DNA of 64,000 nt from Pachypanchax playfairii (Eukaryota; Chordata; Actinopteri; Cyprinodontiformes; Aplocheilidae). The notes under the pieces were generated by a model. The model searched no databases. It had not been told where the DNA came from and was given only the letters and a program-made list of their open reading frames with translations. The translations under genes and the position numbers were made by a program. This document shows, one piece after another, positions 13,756 through 24,904 of this stretch; position 1 is the first letter of the stretch; each line of letters starts with the position of its first letter. Where the stretch lies: contig SSNP01000085.1 of assembly GCA_006937955.1 (NCBI GenBank), forward strand, positions 1,638,119-1,702,118, read 5' to 3'.

Positions 13756-14181
13756 ATCAGTTTTTGAGTTATTTTAAAATGTCTCAATATTTTTTTTTTA
13801 TCCAAAATCACAAAACCTGTACCGTTTTCCAGGAAGTAGTTTCTGCATAGCAGAAGTAGCTCATTAGCAATTTGCCTCTGCACTGTGGGCAGAGCCGTTG
13901 GTGTGGAGGATGCCACCACTCCTCCCTGTTGCTGAGAGCTTTCTGTTTACGCTAGCGTGGAGCATGAGCTTGTGGCCCACCCAGTGGATTTTCTACATCA
14001 CAAATCCAGATTTTTGTACGTAGATGCATTTTTGTGTCTGCTACTGATTCGCGTTGATTTGAAAGCAGAAATACTCAGAAATGCAACTTTGAGTTGAACT
14101 TTTTTTTAAATATATGTCCTCTAGCATCAGAAAAATGACACAAGAACATGTTAACAACAAGATTTTCATCCGAGTGGGTCT
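13756..14181 (+). mobile_element. family-2 TTAA miniature transposon, copy a
   Basis: Flanked by TTAA at 13752-13755 and 14182-14185. It is colinear with the element at 37181-37653: both share CCAAAATCACAAAACC, TTTCTGCATAGCAG, GTTGCTGAGAGCT, CACCCAGTGG, GCATTTTTGTGTCTGCT and TATGTCCTCTAGCAT in the same order. The right end GAGTGGGTCT is intact; the left end has decayed. No coding capacity is seen. It sits directly after the Tc1 fossil. Confidence 0.75.
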
Positions 14182-14185
14182 TTAA

Positions 14186-15186
14186 AAGTGAGACAAGAAG
14201 CTCTTGACTAACTTTGGGTCACGCAGCAGGTCAACGATCCCAATCAAATCACCATGTTGATAACATAAGGATTAAAATGAAAAGAAATAAAAGTCTTCAA
14301 AGGACTCAGTAAAAATACAAACCTAAATGTTTGAATAGGATCTTTACAGAACTGTGCAAAAACATAAGAACTCAAATACTGAATTAACAGTATATGTCAA
14401 AAAAGACATCAACAACAGCATCTTATTGAAGATAAGGAATTCAATTTACTGCAGCTACATGCTGCATCATTAATGTGTGGATTTATCTATATACCAGACT
14501 TGTGTTGTTTTCCTGTAATCTGGCCTCTTGCACTTGGTCCTGCATGTGAAAGAACTACATATTTTATTGCTGCATGTTGATTTGCACTTTTGGATATTAA
14601 GCAAAAAAAAAGAGAGAGAAGAAGAAAACCACAGTAATGTGGTTTAGAGATTTGCATGAGGATTAATTGTGTATCACTGATTTAAAACTAAATAAAACAA
14701 ACAACAAAAAAAAAAATCATTTACAGAGTGACATTAAAGTGACATTGGTGTGAGCTGCTTGGAGTTTTTAAATGAATGCAGTTATAAAGTGACAAGCCAC
14801 ATAAAGAGTACATTTGGATTACTTATTCACTACGTGGACTTTGAAAGAAACAACCCAAAAGACAAAAGGAACTTTTCCCCTCTTTTAAACATCAATCTGG
14901 AGAAATTAACTCTGCTCTGTCATGATGGCGACTTTTATGACGGTGAATGTTTGAAATAAAACAAAACATCAAATGTTTTTTAAAGGCACATTAAAACTTT
15001 TGGCACAGTCTCATTTATGATTGCATTGTCTAAGAGAGAGCTCGTGAGCTTGAAGGGCACCGGCCATGTCAAAGTCCACGTGCACTGATTTGAAGAGGCG
15101 TGGTTCTACCTGCCCCGCATGCAGAAACATGGTGCTTTGCTTGCATCTTTATTCTTTTCTTTTTGTGCAACAAGCAGTGCGCAGGT
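14186..15186. other. non-coding region
   Basis: AT-rich and without a supported gene. The stretch from about 14981 (TTTAAAGGCACATTAAAAC) to 15186 is more GC-rich and may be part of an unrecognised repeat. Confidence 0.35.
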
Positions 15187-15301
15187 ACTACTACTACTAC
15201 TACTACTACTGTCATTTAGCAGACGCTTTTATCCAAAGCGACTTACATTGAGAGAACATACAAGCAAGAATTCAAAGAGAAGGAAAAAAATATAAGGAGG
15301 C
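15187..15301 (+). repeat. dispersed repeat with (TAC)n head, copy 1
   Basis: A TAC/ACT trinucleotide run is followed by TCATTTAGCAGACGCTTTTA and TCCAAAGCGACTTACATTGA, a core that is very common in teleost genomes, and then by about 60 bp shared with 41000-41118 in the opposite orientation. It is probably the tail of a short interspersed element; its class is not resolved here. Confidence 0.7.
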
Positions 15302-15371
15302 GGACTGTTTGGAGTCCAGGTACCGGTTGCTACTCTAAACCTCCATCAACTGAGCTGTTCTATCAGGCAGG

Positions 15372-15372
15372 N
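15372..15372. other. ambiguous base (N)
   Basis: A single undetermined base in the assembly. Confidence 0.95.
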
Positions 15373-15779
15373 GTTTTTTCACCAGCTTCAGTCACAAATG
15401 AAGTCGATAATAATGATGATAATAATGGCAATTTTGCTGTAAAATAATAATGACATGACTGCTGATTATTTCTGGTACTTGGGTGTGATGACTGGAAAAG
15501 CTGCTGCTCTAAAAAAACATTAAAGGAATTTGCAGCTTTAACTCACAGGGAGCAATTAGAAATAAACAAAACAATATTTCCAAATCTTCCATTTAATTAT
15601 CCAAGATAAAGATCTGGGTAACATGTTTGTAAGAACATGCCAGTAAGGTGTGTACTTGACTATTTTGGACAGTTTGAAGTTTCTATTGTTGCAGCAGCAT
15701 GGGACAGACTACTAAAGGTTCTTAAATTTAAATGCAAAAATAGTTTCTAGCAGGTCAGGCAGGACTGAAACTTCCCCCT

Positions 15780-16062
15780 GCCTCTGAAACTGCACTGGGT
15801 CGATCAGCTTGGATTACTTTCAGGCCTACATCTATTCTTCGGCTATTGACAACCTCTCCCTTTCCAGCTTGCATGACTGGAGCTCTCACTAGCGCTGCTA
15901 GTGGACAATCAAACCTACACACCCACCTCCAGACACACTCGCATTTCTCATTTCATACTTCTAGTCTAAATTAGATAGCGAGACGCAGTGTCGGAGCTCA
16001 CAGATCGCGGACAATTAGTTTGAAGTCTTAGCTGTAGTTGAAGAGTGAATCTGAAATTCAAC
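15780..16062 (+). promoter_or_regulatory. putative 5' UTR / core promoter region of the 16063 exon
   Basis: This non-repetitive stretch directly precedes the start exon. It has no clear TATA box, which is usual for CpG-associated promoters. Any transcription start within it is inferred only from position. Confidence 0.35.
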
Positions 16063-16216
16063 ATGGAGTCCCCTCCAGATCCAGCGAGCGACCCGGGCAA
16101 CAGCGCCTCGGAGCCGGCTACCCCGGTCAGGGAAACCCCGGTAAACCTGGAGACGCTCCGGAAAGCGGACCATCCAGCCCCGGTTCGAAAGCAGACCTGT
16201 TCGAGCACCAACAGAG
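16063..16216 (+). CDS. first coding exon of an unidentified host gene
   Basis: The ATG at 16063 lies in a good context (TTCAACATGG: A at -3, G at +4). It opens 51 full codons plus one base before a near-consensus 5' splice site, CAGAG|GTAAGA (GT at 16217-16218), giving a phase-1 intron. The peptide begins MESPPDPASDPGNSASEPAT and continues with NLETLRKADHPAP; it is rich in proline, serine and threonine, has no signal peptide or membrane segment, and looks like a disordered N-terminus. CpG density is high from about 16075 to 16260 and again around 16990-17400, as expected near a promoter. Reading through the donor adds 27 codons that end at a stop, so splicing is the better model. I do not recognise the protein. 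A cytosolic or nuclear location is a guess from the lack of targeting signals. Confidence 0.6.
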
Positions 16217-19200
16217 GTAAGAGGACAGCGTTTGGCATTTTTTTCTATGACCGTAGAGGACGAAGCGATCGAGGAATTTTTAATCCAACTTCAAAATGAA
16301 TCAAATCGCAACCTCTTTAAAAGATAATAATAAAATAACTGCAGTGCGTGTAAATTCCACGCGACCGCACTTCCATGTCGCATTTTAATCCGCGGCGTTT
16401 TGTTGTAATTAGTATTGCTTTGGTGTGTATATGTGTGTCTCTGCGTGTGTGTTTGTTGCTGGTGTTTAGACTCCACTGACAGCCAAAATCATGGGGGTCT
16501 GACACGGTCACAGATGTCACATTTACTCTGACTGCAAGATTAATCAATTATCCAGGAACTCCGGATCTTCTCCTCGTGCCAAAACAGGCCAATAACCTGC
16601 TGGTTCCAGCGCAATATTCTCAGTGTCCAAAGTGAACTTTAGGAAAACTGTGGCTTTAGTTTATCGATCAGTCCCATTCGCGTGTCCTGTAACCCCGCCT
16701 CACACGGTTCACACAACCGTCTGGCTCGATTAAAACAAATTTAGACTATTTCAGTAAAAAAAAAAAAGAAAAGAGAGACACCCCAGCAGCTGGATTTTGT
16801 TTAGTTCCTGTTGCAAACGCAGAGGCGCTGCACGTTTTCTGCAATTAAACCATGTGTTCAGACAATAAACCTATCAAACCTTCTCGTGCACGCCTGCATG
16901 GCTCTTTACATGTATATACTATTTATGTGCACACGATTTACCCATCATGTCCCGTCCATGTTGTACAGTATATACAAGACAGTGGGTTTAACCACACCCC
17001 CCTCTCGACTGTCTTCAGCACGGAGACCGGAGCCGTGCTCGCGCAAGTTCAAAGAAATAACGATTCGTCTGCTGATTCCTGACAAGCAGAGTTGATGTAG
17101 TTCACAAAACACCGAGGCTATCGGTGGAGATGTGAGAATGAATTCATTGAGTGGTGCTCGTGCATGCGTGCACTCCTCCTGCGCGCAAAGCGAGCAGGGT
17201 ATATTTAGAATGTGATATGGTGAATGTGGAATGTAAGCTGGTTATGTAACAGGTTTAGCCATAAACAGAGGCGCGCAACTGAGAGCAGAAATCCTCACCG
17301 TGGATCTTTTTCCACTTTAAAAGAGCAGTTCGCCCACCTTCAGTCTCACCAACACTTCTTGTTTCAGATTATTATCAGGGTATTGAACAGCGCCGCACTT
17401 TTGTCGCGTTTTTACGCACCACTTTTGAGAGAAACTGTGGTGGACTTGGTGGGTTGGCTCACACAGCCTGAGCTCTTATGTAATACTGGGGGGGGGGGGT
17501 AAAAGACAGGTAGTTGGGAGGCTTCCTGGATTGATTTCTTTTTCTTTCTTTTTTTTTTCTCACAAAGTCTGACTTTGAGACACTCCTAACCCGCTGACCC
17601 ATATTCACCCCACCCTTTTTATGCACAGGATTAAAGTGTGTCTGGGAAAGAGAAAGACAGGAAAAAGAACGCCTTTGCTCCGTTATGTAATACTGAACGG
17701 GTGAAAAAAAAAAAAAAAGAAATCAGTTGGACAATCTCTGCACTATGATAGGAGGTTTTCCACACTAAAACTAAACAGTTTTTGCAGAATAAAAGTTTTT
17801 TCGTAGGAAATCGTTTTTAAAAAAGTTTTGTAAACTTTTTGAAAACATTGTCCAACTCTTGAAACTGGCCCTGGAATGAGTTTAATCTATTGCACATGCT
17901 TTCATTTTTATGTATGTGCTGTAAAAAAGTCAAATCATTTTTGAAATCCAATTTGCAATTTGTGGCATTAATTTAGCTTTTTTTTTTTAAAAAAAGTCTG
18001 TTACATTTGATCCTTTTTGCAAGCAGAAAGGACATTCTATAATCTGTAACATTCAAGTTCACTTATTTGCTTTACATAATAAAATATATCTGTTTAAGAA
18101 CACCTGATCTCTTAAAGACCGCTGCTGAAGTTGAAATAACTGAAAAAACCCCAAACACAAATAGTTTGCATGTTAAAAAGTTTGTTTTCAGGATTAGAGT
18201 GAATCCAGCCACAGAAATGAACATCACAGATACTGCAGACACGTTCTTACGCATCTTTTTTTTCTCAAGCTATATTCCGAAGGTGCGCATTTCTTATCCT
18301 GTATGCGGAGAGTTTACTGTTTTAACCCTGAGGGCTAATACCTTTTAAGTACAGTAGAAAGGGCTTACTTCAGCAGAAGCTGCGCGGCAATATAAGACTT
18401 GAGTGGGTCAGGAAAAGGGTCATTACGAGCTGTGCAGGCATCATTACTGAAGAAGAGAACGAGTTTGTCTTTCTACTGGAAACATTTCTTTGGAAACAAT
18501 CAATATAAAAAGTGTGAGGGTTACGCTTTATGTTAAGCTGTGAAACGTCCCACTTGCTCCAGGCTGCTCTAAAGTGTGTATTATTTAGCAGTTTATGTAA
18601 CTAATGATTAAAAAAAAAACAACCCAGATGAAAAGTTGTCAACATTTAGAGGATGATGTCGTTTCCTGAATTGAAGGGAAGAACAGTGAGTTCTGCAAAT
18701 TGAATGTCTGTTGCTCTTTTTTTTTTTTTATTATTACTGTATTATGTCATAACATGTAGTGAGATTTCAGAGTCTCATCAAATGCTTTTCTTTTGGTTGA
18801 AGTCATTAAAAAAGCAAAACAAAACAAATAGCTGGTTTGGGAGTTGTAGAAAAGAACACCTGACGCTGCAGTAAAATATTTATTCCTCTTTTAATGAACA
18901 CGTTACCGAGCTTCACCCAGCAGTTTTATTTTGGGGGTTGTGAAATTAGAGCTCTCAGCTAAAGTGGTAAAATGGATTTAGTTGTTGTTGTTTGAAGAGG
19001 AGCAAGAATGTGAGTTTTATTTATTTATTTTTTAAAGGAAAAAGTGAAAAGTAAATCTCAGGAAGCTGTTGGTACTCGGGGGGGTTGCATGCCACTGGAG
19101 CGGACAGCGGCATTATTGTGGATGTGGCATTCTCAAATTCGGTGAATTAGGGCTCTCTTCCGTCAGAAGAGCATGAAGAAACAGGCACCGGCTTATAGCT

Positions 19201-20722
19201 TGGGCTTCAGTTTGAGCAGATCCAGGAATTCCAATATATGTGTCCCTTTTTTCTGGCTAAAAAATCTGTAACAGCCAACTTCAGTTAATTAGGAAAAAAA
19301 AAAAAACAGGCATACTGAAGATGTCATCAGGTTTTTTGTTGTTACTCGTCAGAAACTTGAATAAGCTGTTTTAAAGATTGGAGCATCGGCTTTAAGGCAT
19401 TAGTATCTCACTGGACTGTGACTGTTTGCAACAAATAGCTAACGGTCTCCATCAAGGACTTCCTAATATGTCTCCAAATTATTGTTGTTTTTTTGCAAGT
19501 GTTCCCTCCAAAAAGTTGCAGAGTTGTCACGTGCATGTGGAACTCTTCTCAAAACCATCTCTGTTCAGTTTCTGTGAGTCAGAAGAACAGGAAGTGCAAA
19601 GAAAACGTAAGATTTGTGACCAAATTCCGAATCAAATGGGAGTTAATTGTGAACAAATTAAGACAAAATCTAGATACTTTGTGATTAATGTGCTGTGTGA
19701 AAAACAATTGCAATAACATCACAAGTGGTTCACATGCCCCACTTAACCGCTCATGTTCAGAATGGGTCACAAAAGTGTCGCACACCCTAATTCAAAATGA
19801 TTCAAAATAAAAATCTGCACATTTCTTGAGATTTTGTCTCCAGCTAGTCACCAACAGTTACAGCTTAAGTGTTGGACATAAAGTTTATACTTCACTCAGT
19901 AAGATTCAGTTCTGTGGTTGGTTATAATAACTGTAATCTTGTATCCTGAGCGTCTAAAAAAAACCCCCTTTGCATAAGATCATAAAAAAGTTATTGTCTC
20001 TTTAGCAGTGCAGCAGCTGTTGGTCAAAACTAAAACAACATAAAGAATGTTAAGTTGAATTAATGCTTGAAAACATTTCCATGTGGTCTGCTTGAGTGAT
20101 TTCTCACCTGATGTTTCCAGGTTTTAAAAAACTTCCTCTACGTCATTTGTTCTTGCACACTCATGCCACATTTACTGACACGTTTTTTAAACCAACTTCC
20201 AATGCGATGGACCTATTGTGACTATATTATGTTGTAATAATTTGATTTCCTTCATTAATGTAAATGAAATGAGAAATAAGTGATTGCATTGCATTGATAG
20301 AAGTAAAGGTCTGCTGTCTTGTGTATGACTGAAACTCATATTTGGTTTCATTAATTTGTTGATTATTTGTTAATTGAATTCGGTCACAGATTGTCACGGG
20401 GGGGGGGGGGGTTAAACCCTGGACAGGTCAGCAGTCCTTCCAAGGGCCAACGCAAAGAACAGTGAGCCAAACAATCAAACACGCTTTTAAATCAATTTCC
20501 AATCATCCGACAAACCCAAAACGGCAAGTTTCTGTTGTCCAAAAGTCTAAAACAAACTCTTTATTTATCAACTGTGTTTTTTTTAAAAAGAAAGAACTCT
20601 TTATCTGTATTTGTATTTCAAATTTAAAGCCGTTAGATAAAGTTTGGAAGTGAAAAGGCAGTTGTGTTTTTTTTTTTTTTTTTTAGGAAATACAATGACA
20701 TTTCTATAATTTAGTTTTGTGC
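16217..20722 (+). other. presumed start of a long first intron
   Basis: Begins with GTAAGA after the start exon. It has a CpG-rich, mostly unique first kilobase, a G homopolymer (17488-17500), several poly-A or poly-T runs (about 17705, 18718, 19293, 20668) and a second G run near 20399-20411. No further exon that I can support. Confidence 0.4.
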
Positions 20723-20726
20723 TTAA

Positions 20727-21505
20727 AGGAACTTAAAGCAGTTAAGGCAGCTTTACAAAATCTGACTCAGTGCTGCCGCGACAGGCGCTGTGGCTAACTG
20801 CAGCCACCAGCCAAGCCGGCACGGGAGCGCGCACAGACACTTTACAGACTGTTCGTCTTCACAGCACTGCACCGGGGAGGCTAACATACTTCACGTCAGG
20901 TCTCTCCACTCTGTTATTTGATTTGATCTCATCATTTTCATACTGTATCAGGCTCTAAACACGACCTATAATGTTTTCTCACCTGGTCACAAGGAAATGA
21001 GCCATGTCAGCATCCGTTTTCACTCCCAAATGCAGCTGAAGTTCCCTCCATGAACCGAACGCATATCCAATATTTATGCGGGTGCCTGCCCGGCTTCGGT
21101 AATATTTTTTTTTAGACTCACGAGATGCCGCTGATAAAGTCTTTTTTTTCTTCGTGGTGCCACTTTTTTGGGGGGTGAGAGTGGATGCAGGTCGTTTGCT
21201 GGCTGCAGAAACATCCATAAGTATACCTTCAGTGTTTGAATCCGAGTCCACGGCGGCCATGTACTTCCTGTTCAAGAGCTGTCGGCAACGCACATGCAGC
21301 GTCAATTTACGTCACATCCCTACAACTGCGCGGGAAATTCGGACGTCGAACTGCAGCGCATTATGTAGCACACAGCGTTTCCAAGGCAACTGACATATAT
21401 GCGGATGGCCTCGTTATTTTGGGGTTTTAATGCTTCATGACCCATTAGCATTGAATAAACTGGAAATGCATGTGTAGTTTTTCACAAATCTTGCCTTATG
21501 TCCCT
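20727..21505 (-). mobile_element. TTAA miniature transposon carrying a coding first exon
   Basis: Flanked by TTAA at 20723-20726 and 21506-21509. The ends are imperfect inverted repeats: left AGGAACTTAAAGCAGTTAAG, right (reverse complement) AGGGACATAAGGCAAG. The interior is more GC-rich than the surroundings and holds the minus-strand exon described separately. It is probably the internally deleted 5' part of a larger DNA transposon. The TTAA duplication and 5' purine ends are compatible with a Kolobok-like or piggyBac-like origin; the superfamily is inferred. Confidence 0.65.
20983..21260 (-). CDS. transposon-derived first exon (unknown protein)
   Basis: On the minus strand the ATG at 21260 opens 92 codons plus two bases ending at a consensus 5' splice site, ACCAG|GTGAGA (GT at 20982-20981). 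The frame is open further upstream, so the start is a choice: it is the first ATG in this frame. The peptide has an acidic/serine start (MAAVDSDSNTEG), a lysine cluster (KKKKT, KKKYYRSR) that could act as a nuclear signal, and a C-terminal segment TRINIGYAFGSWRELQ ... GVKTDADMAHFLV. The pattern N-I-G-x-A-F-x-x-W-R followed by KTDAD-x-A-x-FL recalls N-terminal segments of fish transposon-encoded proteins, a family memory and not a database hit. Because it lies inside a TTAA element with no transposase, it is most likely a leftover exon of the parent transposon and not a host gene. Confidence 0.5.
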
Positions 21506-21509
21506 TTAA

Positions 21510-24500
21510 AAGCTGTGGCTAATAAAAGTGCTTTAACTTGCTAATTTTACAATTCATGAAAAACCCACGTTTCTATTTAAAACAACTGTTACAGGTCAGT
21601 TATGAGTTCATTTTAGCTCAGTGTGTGTGTGGCGGGGGGGGGGTTCTCAAGCAGTGTTAAATGTTTTTTCTGGTTTTGCAGCGTGTCTTCAGGAGAGACT
21701 CGCAAGAGTATAAGATTTTTTTTTTAAATGTATTATTGATATTGGTGCATTTGATCTTTCTCTCATGTTAAGGGATTCAATATCATTCAAAAATGTCTGA
21801 TTTTTAAGTTGTTGCTGTGTTTGGTAGCGGTGAAGCTGCATGAAAGTAAACCAACTTCATTTAGCTTAAGGAAAACACTTCTCAGAACCCGAGTTGTTCT
21901 CTTCAGTGCATGAAAACTCAGTTTTTGTCAAAACACCTCCCACTTTTAAGGATTTACAACAACATGATGTTGCTGGCTTTGAGGAGTGTTCTGATTTAGA
22001 CGCCTAATTCTTGATTAAATAGCTTCATGTGACTAAAAGCTGTGTTATTGTATGAGTGTGTTCAGACTTCCAGGATCCACATTTTTGAAAACGATGTGGA
22101 AAACTTAATTTACTAAATTCTTTTTAATTGATTCCCACATGCTTTGAATCAGCACTTCTTTTTCCTAAAGTGCAGAGACTGTATGAGTTGCTGGTATAAA
22201 AAAAAAACATCAACGTCACTGCAGGTTTGATAGTTTTAACCATAAGAAATAAGTTCTTTATCGTCATTGTGGTGCCAGTGATGGCAGATTTATTTAAAGT
22301 GTTAAACATTGTGGAGTGAAACAAGCAGCGCTAATTAAACAAACTTAAGAAACTTTACTGAGACCAGTGGTGGAAGTTTTATTCCTGCGGGACGGTTTAT
22401 TTTCGAGTTTGAATCACCAGTGACTTAACTGGGGCTGGCGAGGAAATTTCAACTGGTGACAGACACCAGATTTGATTAGAAATCTCCAGTGGTGAATGAA
22501 GGCTTAGATCTGTGTCCCATTTACAGAAGTTTGTATCTCAGATAGAAGGAAAAAAAAAAAGTTGAATAGTTCTGACCGGAAATACTCCAGATGCATTATT
22601 GGAGGGCGTTAAAGGAGTCTAAATTTAATGTGGTACACTGTGACCTATAAGCACTAGTGATGCTTGGCTTCATGCTGCTCTGTGCCTCTCTGATATGAAA
22701 CGGGTCCCTTTAGAAGAGGCCGAAATGGGAAGAAGTGGCGAGAGCGGTTGAAGGAATGACTCTGAGGGTTTCTTATGTCGCATCAAGCTCCAAGCCTTTC
22801 ACATCTCCCCCTATTGTGGATGGTGGAAAGCCCCCGAGAAGGTGGGAGGGGGTAAAAGCCCCACATCACACGGAAATTCCCGTTGCACAGGAAGGTCGAC
22901 CCCGCAAGTATCTTTCAAACTATCTCTCCTTTGCCTTTGAGCAAAGGAAACAGTATGTTGTTGCTGCTTGACACCGTTAGAGAAAACTCCTGTGATTCTA
23001 AAGCCAAGTCGGCTTCAAACACTCAGAGAAAATACATTTATTTTTAAGACAAAACCTTTACCTCCTCTCGCAGGCTGCAAAACACTGACATGTAGTTGAG
23101 AGAAAAATCTGGAAGATCTTACAGCCTCTCAGGCTGTACGACGTGTCTGCTATCAAAAAGAAAGAGGTTCACAGAAAATAAAAAGCATGTTATTCAAGCA
23201 GCACACCTCAATAACCTCGTAACTGTTATTTATTTTGCTTTCTGTAGACTAAGTGGTCCTCTCCGTGGCCCAGCTTCAAGGACTCTGTTGAGTGGTTGAA
23301 GATGACATCAAAATGAAATAAAAATGGGCATATCTGTTGCATATAGTGGACAAATTAAGAGTCAGGAATAAGCCAACGCTTTCTCCTCTGCACTGAATAT
23401 TAATACAATTTGACGATGTCTGCACTTATCTACTTCCTGGGTGTATTAAAGATGAAATGGTATTGGTAAAGAGAGAGAGTCCGCACAGAAACTACTGAAA
23501 CATCACACTAGAAATATGGGATTTCTTCTAGTTTTTAAAAGGATACAGCAGCCATCTTTTAATCATGTCAAATTGTAACAAGGTTCACGGTACTGACTGG
23601 AGAAACTTGTCATGTTGTCTCATTACTGCATGTTATTCAGGGTGTTTCAAGGATTTCAAAAGTATTTTTAACGTCAGTTTCTTTGTTAAAAGATGCATCA
23701 GACAAGCATTTTGTCATTTTTGATATAATCATAGAAAATAGTGATCAGAACAAGATAATTGCTGAAACAAATGGTTAATATTATAAATTGAACGTGTTCT
23801 ATCTGAAAGTTTTTTACTCTGCCGATCAGCCTATTGCAAACTTGATCGTATAGGTCTGCTTGTATCGCGCAGCAAAAGGAAGCAGGTGTTGTAATATTCC
23901 TGCAACCTTTCAGGATCACAAACTCTCTACAACAATCTGGTCAGCTGTGCTTCTGCTCATCACAGTGTTGCCGGTCATCTCCACCGCAACAGTAACGATG
24001 CCCAAGATTGACTTTCATCTAACTACTGCTGTATTGTTGGTTACAAATGAAATGCATTTAATCAGGCTATAAAAAAGAATCAGATTGCACACTGGTAATG
24101 GACTGAATGAACTCAGCTGGCTACACTGTGTTTAACTTTACAGTAATCTCACACTAAATCGCTCGTCAATTTTTGCGGCTTCACAAAATTGCTTGATTTA
24201 ATATGCAAGCATATCCAGATCTATGTCATGGACAATGAGTCTTTTTACTTTTGCTTCCTAAATTGATTTGTCCAGTTGATAGCACGTGATTAGGTATACT
24301 GGGTGCTGATTGGCTCATATCAGCACATTTTTATGTAATATTGGCACTGATTGGTTCTGATCCGCATGTACCTTTAGTGATGATTGGCTCAGCAAAGTAG
24401 CGCAACATTAGATTCCTTTTTGCATTAGCGTAGCAACTCGTCTTACTCATTCAACATTGATGTGTTTTGCTGCATAAATGTATCGATCACTATTATAAGA

Positions 24501-24873
24501 GCTTCAATTATATAAAAAAAGCCATGTAAACATGATTTGTACTTCGCAGAACGCAACCGCCGCAATCGAATGCTGACTTCTGTGTACTGAAATGAATTAC
24601 ATTTTCTGCAGTTCCTCTCGTAAACAGTAGGAGTTGCTACAGTTAAAGTAATTTAGTGCAAAGAACAGAAGAAGAGTTTACAGGAAACAGCTGTTTAACG
24701 TCTTCATGCATGGCAGGGACTGAATTTGAGGGATTTTAAGGATGATATCTTTGGATCACCCGGTTTATCCAACCCTAGACTACAGCATAATTTCAGCCCT
24801 TGAAAAGCAATGTGAAATTTATCAACATATTACAAAAATATCAAATAGAGTATTTAATGATTATATATCTATC

Positions 24874-24904
<31 letters not shown>

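Noticed and set aside
15066..15251. Short frame ending in a poly-tyrosine run
   Set aside because: It reads through the TAC trinucleotide run of the dispersed repeat.
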